From: an uncultured Erysipelotrichaceae bacterium
Lineage (GTDB): Bacteria; Bacillota_I; Bacilli_A; Erysipelotrichales; Erysipelotrichaceae
Length of the DNA: 24,534 bases
Assembly: GCA_937902945.1 (NCBI GenBank)
Contig: CALEMD010000042.1
Location: forward strand, 1-24,534
Reading direction: 5' to 3'
Shown: positions 16,021 through 23,298 of the stretch, piece after piece
Position numbering within the stretch: position 1 is the stretch's first letter
Layout: the number at the start of each line of letters is the position of its first letter
Program-made: the position numbers and the translations under genes
The notes under the pieces: model-generated
The model's input: the letters and a program-made list of their open reading frames with translations, nothing else
The model's database searches: none
What the model was told of the DNA's origin: nothing

Positions 16021-17007
16021 TCAGATAATAGCGGTTGGTCCGCTGAGCAATTCATCAACAATTGGATGATATAGCTCTTTGTCTTCTGCCCTTGTTATTG
16101 TGCTGATCTTTCTGCCTGGATCTTTTGATGATGCTCCGCAATGATAGACTGCTTCATTCGCACAGCCATAATCAATGACAATATAGCGATCATGGTATCT
16201 GCCATTGGTCTCTTTAAACGTTATTGGAATCTTTGGACAGTCATTCTTGAAATCATTTACCATAATCGAAGTAAGCATATCTTTGCTCTTGCTGTTGTCA
16301 CTGAAGATGATGACACTGACATTCTCTTTGACCGATTTCAGATGATGCAGAGTCTTCAAGCCAATATAGTTATCAATGATATATACCGTTTGCTGAGCAG
16401 TCTTGTAGATGCTTCTGTAGGCAATATCTGCTTCTATCTTCTCACCATCAAGAATCAGATAATGCTTATGGGTATTCGGATCAATAAAGTTATCCATCAC
16501 CTTCTTCAGTTCCTGATTGGATTGCTTTATTTCTGTTTCTATCTTTTCAAAGCGGACTTCAGTATTTCTTGCATTGCAGTCCACTCTGCTCGAAAGCATC
16601 ATGAACTCATCTGTTCCAATAAAACCTTTGTTTTCGGCAATGCAGTCTTTCATTTCCTTGAACAGGCGGATCAATGCTTTACTCTGCTGAACAGCCAGCG
16701 GACCCTTCAAGACAGTCATCAGCATGTATATTCCCTGTTCCGTGAAGGCATAAGGCAGATAGCGGGAACCTCCCCATCTTGAGGTCGCATTTTGCGACCT
16801 CAAGATACCGCCAATTTCAGTTGTATTTAGTAAAAACATGAAATCTTCAGGAAATTTTTCGCTATTTCTTTTTATTTGTTCATTCAATCTTTTTGTTGTA
16901 TATCCATATATCTCTGCCAGATCAAAATCCAGCATGACCTTCTGTCCGCGGATCATATAGATCCTGTCATTTAGACTCTTTGCATCAATCACTGCTATCT
17001 CATTCAT
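16021..17007 (-). CDS. ORF6N-domain protein with C-terminal phospholipase-D-like region
   Basis: About 328 residues. The N-terminal 130 residues are an ORF6N (KilA-N-related, phage and mobile-element) DNA-binding domain: DRIYMIRGQKVMLDFDLAEIYGYTTK, RFPEDF-like KFPEDFMF, and LRSQNATSRWGGSRYLPYAFTEQG. A coiled-coil-like linker follows (RFEKIETEIKQSNQELKKV). The C-terminal half, from about residue 190, resembles a one-motif phospholipase D-like fold with HDRYIVID and GASSKD. The start is ATG 17005-17007, with GGAGG 7 nt upstream; a longer frame to 17121 lacks a ribosome site and runs into the murA terminator. The gene is monocistronic between core genes, so it is probably accessory. Such proteins occur in phages, mobile elements and bacterial chromosomes; the role here is unknown. 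Confidence 0.82.
   Translation of the reverse strand: MNEIAVIDAKSLNDRIYMIRGQKVMLDFDLAEIYGYTTKRLNEQIKRNSEKFPEDFMFLLNTTEIGGILRSQNATSRWGGSRYLPYAFTEQGIYMLMTVLKGPLAVQQSKALIRLFKEMKDCIAENKGFIGTDEFMMLSSRVDCNARNTEVRFEKIETEIKQSNQELKKVMDNFIDPNTHKHYLILDGEKIEADIAYRSIYKTAQQTVYIIDNYIGLKTLHHLKSVKENVSVIIFSDNSKSKDMLTSIMVNDFKNDCPKIPITFKETNGRYHDRYIVIDYGCANEAVYHCGASSKDPGRKISTITRAEDKELYHPIVDELLSGPTAII
16776..16806. repeat. Perfect 14-bp inverted repeat inside the ORF6N gene
   Basis: ATCTTGAGGTCGCA (16776-16789) and its exact complement (16793-16806) are separated by TTT. It encodes the ILRSQNATSR part of the conserved ORF6N motif. There is no T-run on the coding strand, so it is not a terminator. Confidence 0.85.
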
Positions 17008-17030
17008 GTTATAGCCTCCATACAAGTTTC

Positions 17031-17047
17031 TGCATATCTTATATGCA
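17031..17047. promoter_or_regulatory. Dyad TGCATAT-CTT-ATATGCA upstream of the ORF6N gene
   Basis: A perfect 7-bp inverted repeat with a 3-nt spacer lies 24 nt upstream of the ORF6N start codon and overlaps a possible TATAAG -10 box. It is a candidate operator; no regulator is known. Confidence 0.4.
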
Positions 17048-17095
17048 AAGTTATGAACATCCCTTCTAAACAAGAATGGAAACTTCATGCAAAAT

Positions 17096-17129
17096 AAAAA
17101 TTGAATTGCCTTTACCAGCACAATTCAAT
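17096..17129 (-). terminator. Intrinsic terminator of murA
   Basis: On the minus strand a 9-bp stem, ATTGAATTG (17121-17129) with its complement (17100-17108), has a 12-nt loop and is followed by TTTTTATTTT. It starts 8 nt after the murA stop. Confidence 0.75.
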
Positions 17130-17136
17130 CAAACTG

Positions 17137-18399
17137 TCATTCATCCATTTCTCTGTAAATCACTGCCCCAAGTTTCTTCAGTTTGCCATCCAGATCATCA
17201 TAACCGCGGTCAATATGATAGATATCATGTATTTCTGTAATGCCTTCTGCAATCAACCCCGCAATGACAAGACATGCACCGCACCTAAGATCTGTGGCAT
17301 ATACCTTATCGCCATATAATTTGGTAGGTCCTGTAATAACAGACATTCCAGTACCGATATCAATATTTGCGCCCATTCTCTGCAATTCTATGCAATGCTT
17401 GAAACGCTCAGGATAGATTGTATCCTGTATTGTACTCTGCCCGGCAGCCTGGGTCAGCAATGCTGTTAAAGGCTGCTGCAGATCTGTTGCAAAACCAGGA
17501 TACGGACGCGTTTTAATATCAGCTGCATTCAGATTCTCATTGCGGTCTATCACTATAGAATCAACACCGATATCCATCTTCACACCCATCTCACTGAGCT
17601 TTGAAGTCAGAGCTTCAATATGCTGAGGAATGATATTTGTGATCTTCATATGCTTTGCCATAGAAGCCGCAATGATTGTAAATGTTCCAGCCTCTATGCG
17701 ATCTGGAATAATCTCATGAAAACAGCCTCCGAGTTTCTCCACGCCGTCTACTGTGATGACATTGGTGCCAGCCCCGCGAACCTGTGCACCCATCTTATTC
17801 AGCAGAGTTGCAACATCAATGATCTCCGGTTCTTTAGCGGCATTTTCAATCGTTGTTCTGCCTTTTGCTAAAGAGGCAGCCATCATAATATTGATCGTTG
17901 CGCCAACGGACGCAATATCAAGGAATATCTTTGTTCCAATCAGCTGCTTTGCCCGAATAGTGTAGCAGCCCTGGGCATACTCTACCTCTGCTCCAAGTGC
18001 TTCAAATCCTTTCAGATGCAGGTCAATCGGACGCGGTCCAAGATAGCATCCTCCCGGCATTTTGATTCTGACATATCCATATTTGCCAAGCAGCGCACCC
18101 ATAAAATAATAGGATGCTCTGAGTCTAGTCACTATATCGCTGTCCAGATCGCAATTCTTCATATCTGTAGGATCAATAATCAAATGATCTTCAGCCACTT
18201 CTTTGACTGTCACGTTCAGCATGCGCAGTATCTCGGATAATGAAGCCACATCTGCAATACCCGGTACACCTACTATCGTAACCGGACCTGTTGCCAGTAC
18301 TGCCGCCGGTATCAATGCCACAGTAGCATTCTTTGATCCTGATATACTCACTTCTCCTTCAAGGAGATGTCCACCTTCAATTTTTATGACTTCCTGCAT
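17137..18399 (-). CDS. murA: UDP-N-acetylglucosamine 1-carboxyvinyltransferase
   Basis: This enzyme transfers enolpyruvate from PEP to UDP-GlcNAc, the first committed step of peptidoglycan synthesis and the target of fosfomycin. The 420-residue length fits the family. Lys-Asn of GSKNA (residues 23-24) and the fosfomycin-reactive catalytic cysteine C118 in PGGCYLGPRP are present, so it should be fosfomycin-sensitive at the target level. The frame extends to 18438, but AAAGGA 8 nt before ATG 18397-18399 and the family N-terminus favour this start. It overlaps the end of the upstream HAD gene by 23 nt, indicating co-transcription. Firmicutes often have two MurA paralogues; I cannot tell which this is. 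Confidence 0.94.
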   Translation of the reverse strand: MQEVIKIEGGHLLEGEVSISGSKNATVALIPAAVLATGPVTIVGVPGIADVASLSEILRMLNVTVKEVAEDHLIIDPTDMKNCDLDSDIVTRLRASYYFMGALLGKYGYVRIKMPGGCYLGPRPIDLHLKGFEALGAEVEYAQGCYTIRAKQLIGTKIFLDIASVGATINIMMAASLAKGRTTIENAAKEPEIIDVATLLNKMGAQVRGAGTNVITVDGVEKLGGCFHEIIPDRIEAGTFTIIAASMAKHMKITNIIPQHIEALTSKLSEMGVKMDIGVDSIVIDRNENLNAADIKTRPYPGFATDLQQPLTALLTQAAGQSTIQDTIYPERFKHCIELQRMGANIDIGTGMSVITGPTKLYGDKVYATDLRCGACLVIAGLIAEGITEIHDIYHIDRGYDDLDGKLKKLGAVIYREMDE

Positions 18400-19060
18400 C
18401 TGTATCTTCCTTTCTGATCCAATCATACAGCTCTTCAATGCTGTTCACGCTTTTATCTGCCATAGATTGATCCTGATAGAATCTTGTATCATGTCTAGCT
18501 ACTGTATATATGCCAGCATTGATTCCTGCCTGTATGCCTGCACAGCTGTCTTCATAAACAACGCAGTCTTTCGGATTCATATGCAATGCTTCGGCTGCTT
18601 TCAGATAGATATCCGGTGCCGGTTTGGCATGTTTTAGATTTTCTCCGGATTCAACAAAGTCAAAGTATGATGCGATTTCCATTGCCTTAAGTGAATCCAC
18701 AATCAGCTGCATCGGTGAAGATGAGCATACTGCCAGTTTCTTCCCATCCGCATGCAGTGCCGCAAGCACTTCCTTCACATGCGGAAACATAATCTCTTTA
18801 TAATCAAGCGGGTGTTCCACATCAAAATACCTGTCATTGTTGCGACGGATTGTTTCGTATGGCACTTCACCGCCTAAAAGGTCATACAATGCCCTATAGG
18901 TACCTTCCATCGTCTTGCCTACAATTCCGGTAATAATGTCCTTTTCAGGTCCTTTATATCCGTATGCACGCATCTGTTTGATTGTGCCCTGCATGTACCA
19001 GTATTCACTGTCATACAGAATCCCATCCATGTCAAATAATACAGCCTTTATCATATCCAT
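18377..19060 (-). CDS. HAD-superfamily hydrolase, beta-phosphoglucomutase-like
   Basis: This 227-residue cytoplasmic phosphatase or phosphomutase has all four HAD motifs: FDMDGILYDSE (nucleophile D10, acid/base D12), CSSS (motif II), the Lys in KPAPDIY (motif III) and YEDSCAGIQAG (motif IV). The helical cap lies between motifs I and II, as in beta-phosphoglucomutase and YcjU-like enzymes. The substrate cannot be told. Two start codons are possible (19060 or 19054). Neither has a good ribosome site, and a strong promoter places the transcript start almost at the first ATG. It is followed by murA with a 23-nt overlap. Confidence 0.85.
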   Translation of the reverse strand: MDMIKAVLFDMDGILYDSEYWYMQGTIKQMRAYGYKGPEKDIITGIVGKTMEGTYRALYDLLGGEVPYETIRRNNDRYFDVEHPLDYKEIMFPHVKEVLAALHADGKKLAVCSSSPMQLIVDSLKAMEIASYFDFVESGENLKHAKPAPDIYLKAAEALHMNPKDCVVYEDSCAGIQAGINAGIYTVARHDTRFYQDQSMADKSVNSIEELYDWIRKEDTDAGSHKN

Positions 19061-19065
19061 CCGTT

Positions 19066-19094
19066 ATTTTACTTGATTTAAGAGGATAAACCAA
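19066..19094 (-). promoter_or_regulatory. Predicted promoter of the HAD-murA operon
   Basis: TTGGTT (19089-19094), a 17-nt spacer and TAAAAT (19066-19071) on the minus strand. The expected transcript start is 19059-19060, the A of the first ATG, so the mRNA may be leaderless. Confidence 0.55.
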
Positions 19095-19130
19095 CTGTAT
19101 TCCGCATTGCATATATGCAAACAGACAGAA

Positions 19131-19150
19131 AGAGATCCCGAAGGATCTCT
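19131..19150 (-). terminator. Terminator hairpin with a UUCG loop at the end of the hom operon
   Basis: On the minus strand AGAGATCC-TTCG-GGATCTCT is followed by TTC. The 8-bp stem with a very stable C(UUCG)G loop overlaps the TAG stop of the preceding gene. The T-run is short, so termination may be partial. Confidence 0.65.
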
Positions 19151-19694
19151 ATACCGTTACTTTAAAGCCTTTATACTTGCCATTCAGACAGGCTGCCTGG
19201 TTGGCAACATTGTAAATATCACTGATGATTCTGCCATTCTCAGTAAACATCTTCTTGAATACTTCTACGGTTTTTTCATCAAGAACATTTATCTGATACC
19301 CATTCTTCTGCAGAATCTCTTCATATTCTTTCAGTGCCTCTGCACTTTCAAACTCTGCCTTATGATAGATCGTAATCAATGTATCCTCAGGATATTTCTG
19401 ATTCAGATCCTCATTGCGTTCAAACACCTTCTGCACAAAGTCTGCTTTCAGATATGGATATATGCCGCAGATTTCTTTGATCTCTTCAGGCACTTCAGCA
19501 GTTTCTGTTTCTTCATTCACTTCTGCTGCCTCTGAAGTTTCCTCAGGTGTATCGTCTTCATTGATCTTGATGAAATTCACTTCATCTTCTGTATCGGTTT
19601 TCTTTTTGTTTTCTTCTGTAAGTGTTTTGACAACTGCATAGACGCCGACTCCTGCCGCTATGACAAGTGCTGATAATATTGATTTATGGAACAT
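19149..19694 (-). CDS. Membrane-anchored protein of unknown function
   Basis: 181 residues and not recognised. Residues 4-22 are a single hydrophobic segment (ILSALVIAAGVGVYAVV) followed by Lys, so the protein is probably anchored in the membrane. A strongly acidic, Glu/Thr-rich linker follows (about residues 27-72, many EE and ETE). The rest is a compact domain of about 105 residues with YHKAEFESAEALKEYEEIL and an end YKGFKVTV. It starts about 40 nt after asd, whose frame ends in tandem stops TAG-TGA-TAA. AAAGGA lies 11 nt before the ATG and there is no clear promoter of its own, so it is likely the last gene of the hom-aspartate kinase-asd operon. Confidence 0.7.
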   Translation of the reverse strand: MFHKSILSALVIAAGVGVYAVVKTLTEENKKKTDTEDEVNFIKINEDDTPEETSEAAEVNEETETAEVPEEIKEICGIYPYLKADFVQKVFERNEDLNQKYPEDTLITIYHKAEFESAEALKEYEEILQKNGYQINVLDEKTVEVFKKMFTENGRIISDIYNVANQAACLNGKYKGFKVTV

Positions 19695-19734
19695 ACCTAT
19701 TCACGTCCTTTTCTTTTGCAAGGATATTTTATCA

Positions 19735-20721
19735 CTATTCCTTTGAAAGCAGAACCCTAAGGATCTGTACGGCATTGGATGCCGCTCCCTTGCGGATCTG
19801 ATCTCCGCAGGCAAACAGTGCTAAGCCGCCGTCAAATACCTTATCTTCACGGAGTCTGCCAACATATACAAGATCCTGGTCTGAGGTATCTAAAGGCATT
19901 GGATAGCCTTCTTTCATATATCTGATGCCCGGATAGAGCCGCAGTGCCTGCTCTGCAGCTTCTATAGAAACAGGTTCTTTGCATTGCAGGGATACCGATA
20001 CAGAGTGTGAGCGGAACACCGGAACCCTTACACACGTGCATGTCACCCTTAATTCCGGAAGATGCAGGATCTTTCTTCCCTCATTCTGCATTTTTGCTTC
20101 TTCACTGGTATAGCCGTCTGTTCCTTCACTGCCAATAAAAGGAATGCAGTTATATGCTATCTGCGCTGGAAATGCTTCTGTTTCAACCGGTTTTCCTTCC
20201 TCTATGGAATGAATCTGATCATGCAGCTCACGAAGACCTGGAATACCGGCTCCGGATACCGCTTGGTATGTAGATACAATCATCTTTTCAATCGGTGATA
20301 TGTTCGCAATCGGAGCAGCTGCCATCAGTGCCACAATCGTACTGCAGTTTGGATTGGCAATGACACCGTGATGCGCAAATGCATCTGCACCATTGATTTC
20401 AGGTATGACTAAAGGAACATCCTCTTCTGCTCGAAAAGCACTGGAGTTATCAATGAATAAAGCACCCGCTTTTTGAATCAGCGGCCTGTATTCTTTTGCA
20501 AGTTCAGCAGATACAGCACCGAATACTGCATCAAGTCCATTCAGTCTATCCTGAGATACTGCTTCAATCGCAACATCCTTCTGCTTAAACTTCATTGTTC
20601 TGCCGACACTTCTGCTTGAAGCAAACAGTCTCAGTTCCTCAACAGGTATTGCCTGTTCATCAAGGCAGTCAATCATCTGTCTGCCAACTGCACCTGTAGC
20701 TCCTATTATTCCTATTTTCAT
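19735..20721 (-). CDS. asd: Aspartate-semialdehyde dehydrogenase
   Basis: This enzyme reduces aspartyl phosphate to aspartate semialdehyde with NADPH, the branch point to lysine/diaminopimelate and threonine/methionine. The 328-residue length is typical. GATGAVG (residues 8-14) is the nucleotide-binding loop, NPNCST carries the catalytic cysteine C126, and RSHSVSV carries the active-site histidine H239. The ATG overlaps the stop of the aspartate kinase gene by 4 nt (ATGA), implying translational coupling. Confidence 0.95.
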   Translation of the reverse strand: MKIGIIGATGAVGRQMIDCLDEQAIPVEELRLFASSRSVGRTMKFKQKDVAIEAVSQDRLNGLDAVFGAVSAELAKEYRPLIQKAGALFIDNSSAFRAEEDVPLVIPEINGADAFAHHGVIANPNCSTIVALMAAAPIANISPIEKMIVSTYQAVSGAGIPGLRELHDQIHSIEEGKPVETEAFPAQIAYNCIPFIGSEGTDGYTSEEAKMQNEGRKILHLPELRVTCTCVRVPVFRSHSVSVSLQCKEPVSIEAAEQALRLYPGIRYMKEGYPMPLDTSDQDLVYVGRLREDKVFDGGLALFACGDQIRKGAASNAVQILRVLLSKE

Positions 20722-22058
20722 GTGATCTTATTCTCCTCAGATATAAACTTCTGATAAATGCAGCGGATTGCTGTTTCAAAGTCGCGGTTTTCTACTCCTA
20801 CGACAATGCTCAATTCATCTGCACCTTGATTGATGGTTCTGATGTTGATTCCGCTGTGTCCGAATTCCGCGAACAGTTTTCCAGACATACCCGGATGTGC
20901 CCGCATGCCTCTGCCTACAACTGCTATCTGTGAGAGATGATCTTGAACCATGACTCGATCAGGATGCATTTCTTCCTTAATTCTGCCGATGATCTCATAT
21001 AAGCAGTCATTCACTGATGCCGTAGTGACAATTATGGAAAACGAATCTACACTGATTGGCACGTTTTCTATTGAGACATGATACTCCTCAAATATTGAGA
21101 GTGTTCTGCGCAGAAATCCAATCTCACTTGATATGTGATTCTTGGTTACTGTCAGAATCGTAAAGTCTTTTTTTCCGGTGATGCCGGTGATAAAATGCGG
21201 CGGATCCAGTTCATCCTGCCTGCTGCAGTCTTCCATAATCATAGTGCCGGGATTTTCCGGTTCATTTGTATTGCGTATATTGATTGGTATATTCTTTGTC
21301 TTAACTGGGAATATTGCATCATCATGCAGCACATTAGCGCCCATATAGCTCATTTCGCGCAGTTCATTATAAGTGATTCTCTTAATCCTTACAGGATTTG
21401 GAATGATTTTCGGATCTACCACCATAAAACCGGATACATCTGTCCAGTTCTCATAGATGTCCGCATTTACAATGTTTGCAATAACAGCTCCGGTAATATC
21501 ACTGCCACCGCGTGACATAACCTTGATTACCCCATTTGGCATGCTTCCATAGAAGCCGGGAATCAGCAGGCGTTCATATTTGCGGCTGTATGGTTCCAGC
21601 TGTGCCTGGGTACGAACCATGTCAATGGTTCCGTCATACTTGAAAGCCATGATTTCTGATGCATCTACAAAAGGGATTCCCAAGTATTCAGAAAGACATC
21701 TGCCAGTCAGATATTCTCCCCGTGACACAAGATAATCAGTAGGCAGATCTGTTTCCAGCTGTGAGCGGATTCTGCTGAATTCTGCTTCCAGATCTATCTT
21801 CAGTCCCAATTCTGTTTTAATTCTCTGATACTTATCTTCAATCATTTTAAATATGGAATCATAGGAAACTCCATATCGAATATGTGCTTGGCATAGATAC
21901 AGAAGATCCGTAACTTTGTGGTCTTCATGGTCTTCTCTGCCGCAGGCACTGGTTACTATAAACTTGCGAGATGGATCTTCATCAATGATCTTTTTGACTT
22001 TTCGAAACTGCGCTGCATTGGCAACGCTGCTGCCTCCAAACTTAGCAACCTTAATCAT
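20718..22058 (-). CDS. Aspartate kinase (monofunctional)
   Basis: This enzyme phosphorylates aspartate with ATP, the first step of the aspartate pathway. It has 446 residues, with KFGGSS at 6-11, SRGEYLTGR and SRGGSDITGA in the kinase domain, and two C-terminal ACT regulatory domains from about residue 290 (LTVTKNHISSEIGFLRR and IAVVGRGMRAHPGMSGKLF). The single-chain layout resembles YclM/LysC-III enzymes rather than the alpha/beta class with an internal start. ACT domains suggest feedback inhibition by lysine or threonine. Its position with hom and asd and opposite thrC suggests a threonine role, but this is inference. It overlaps hom by 4 nt (ATGA). Confidence 0.93.
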   Translation of the reverse strand: MIKVAKFGGSSVANAAQFRKVKKIIDEDPSRKFIVTSACGREDHEDHKVTDLLYLCQAHIRYGVSYDSIFKMIEDKYQRIKTELGLKIDLEAEFSRIRSQLETDLPTDYLVSRGEYLTGRCLSEYLGIPFVDASEIMAFKYDGTIDMVRTQAQLEPYSRKYERLLIPGFYGSMPNGVIKVMSRGGSDITGAVIANIVNADIYENWTDVSGFMVVDPKIIPNPVRIKRITYNELREMSYMGANVLHDDAIFPVKTKNIPINIRNTNEPENPGTMIMEDCSRQDELDPPHFITGITGKKDFTILTVTKNHISSEIGFLRRTLSIFEEYHVSIENVPISVDSFSIIVTTASVNDCLYEIIGRIKEEMHPDRVMVQDHLSQIAVVGRGMRAHPGMSGKLFAEFGHSGINIRTINQGADELSIVVGVENRDFETAIRCIYQKFISEENKIT

Positions 22059-23203
22059 TTCATCACCTCAGCAATAAACAGTTCCAGATCATCTGCACTT
22101 AATATCAAACTGCTTGCTTCATCCAATGAAACCGGAATGCTTAAGAATGCATCCTCGCCCGCCATTTCATCAATGATTCCAGAAAAGCAGACTTCTTTTT
22201 TACTGCGTATATAATAAACCGATTTATTTAGCTGATTATCTATCAAGCAAGTGTCTGCATGCATATATGCATTGCCGATGCCCTTTTCAATATCTATCAG
22301 ATCCTGTACTGCCGCATGTGCAGTCGGCAGTGATCCAGCACCCTGTCCTGTAAGCATAATTGTTCCCAATGTGTCTGAATCAAGTACACATGCATTCAGG
22401 TTCTGTGATATATGACTCAGCGGATTCGCATGATCAACGAACGCCGGCATTGCTGAACAGGATAGAGTATTTGCATTGCGATGTCCTCTGCCGATCATCT
22501 TAACTGTTCTGTTATGCTGTCTTGCATATTCAATATCCTGAACAGAAATATTGCGAATACCATATGCAGCAATGCTGTTAAGATCCGCCAGCATTCCATA
22601 GGCCGCCGCACAGGACAGAAACACTTTATACCTGACATCCATTCCATCTATATCATCAGATGGATTCTGTTCTGCATACCCTTTCTTCTGTGCAAGTGCT
22701 AGAGCTTCATCAAATCGGATTCCATTCTCTGTCATATTCGAAAGAATATAATTGGTTGTCCCGTTGAATATGCCATGGAAATCAGATATCTCATCGATCC
22801 TCTTCGTTCTATTCAATTGTTCAATCCAGGGTATTCCTCCAGCCACTGCCGCTTCATACTTAAGTGTTACATGATTTTCCTGAGCCATCTGCATCAGTTC
22901 TGCATAATAATGAGCAAGCATCTTTTTATTGCTTGTAACAGCATTCTTATGTGCGCGCAAAGCCTGTGACACATATTCATATGCAGGATGGATACCACCC
23001 ATGCACTCGGCCACTGTATCTATAGACTTATCTTTGAGAATATCATCAAAACTGACAGTCATTCTTTCATCTGTCACTTCACTCTGATCCTTAACAAGTA
23101 TTCTCTTTATATGCAGCTTCTGTGTGTCCTGAGTATTTGCCGAAGTGATGATCCGATCAATTCCAGAACCTACAGTACCATGTCCAAGCAATCCGATTTC
23201 CAT
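22055..23203 (-). CDS. hom: Homoserine dehydrogenase
   Basis: This enzyme reduces aspartate semialdehyde to homoserine. It has 382 residues: a nucleotide-binding GHGTVGSG near the N-terminus, SNKKMLAHY, the catalytic-domain signatures GIFNGTTNYILSNM and NPSDDIDGMDVRYK, and a short C-terminal region. It is about 40-50 residues shorter than the common ACT-domain form (about 430), so threonine feedback on this enzyme may be reduced or absent. The start at 23203 has AGGAG about 10 nt upstream. First gene of the hom-aspartate kinase-asd operon and divergent from thrC. Confidence 0.93.
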   Translation of the reverse strand: MEIGLLGHGTVGSGIDRIITSANTQDTQKLHIKRILVKDQSEVTDERMTVSFDDILKDKSIDTVAECMGGIHPAYEYVSQALRAHKNAVTSNKKMLAHYYAELMQMAQENHVTLKYEAAVAGGIPWIEQLNRTKRIDEISDFHGIFNGTTNYILSNMTENGIRFDEALALAQKKGYAEQNPSDDIDGMDVRYKVFLSCAAAYGMLADLNSIAAYGIRNISVQDIEYARQHNRTVKMIGRGHRNANTLSCSAMPAFVDHANPLSHISQNLNACVLDSDTLGTIMLTGQGAGSLPTAHAAVQDLIDIEKGIGNAYMHADTCLIDNQLNKSVYYIRSKKEVCFSGIIDEMAGEDAFLSIPVSLDEASSLILSADDLELFIAEVMK

Positions 23204-23233
23204 CTTTTCATTTCTCCTGACTGTCTTTATTCT

Positions 23234-23256
23234 GAATACACTTGTATTCGAATAAC
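23234..23256. promoter_or_regulatory. Candidate operator between hom and thrC (alternating GAATA half-sites)
   Basis: GAATACA-CT-TGTATTC (23234-23249) is a 7-bp inverted repeat. It directly adjoins GAATAAC, and TATTCGAATA (23245-23254) is itself a 10-bp palindrome. The block overlaps the -35 region of the predicted thrC promoter, so a repressor or activator could control both directions. Confidence 0.5.
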
Positions 23257-23270
23257 AAACAGTGTATCAT
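23242..23270 (+). promoter_or_regulatory. Predicted promoter of thrC
   Basis: TTGTAT (23242-23247), a 17-nt spacer and TATCAT (23265-23270). The expected start near 23277 leaves a leader of about 22 nt carrying AAGGAG. Confidence 0.45.
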
Positions 23271-23298
23271 GTTTGCATCAGCAATACAAGGAGAACGG

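Noticed and set aside
22259..22272. Palindrome ATGCATATATGCAT, similar to those at 19107-19120 and 17031-17047
   Set aside because: It lies in the coding sequence of hom (AYMHA codons), and GCATAT-type words are common across this window, so a shared operator is not supported.
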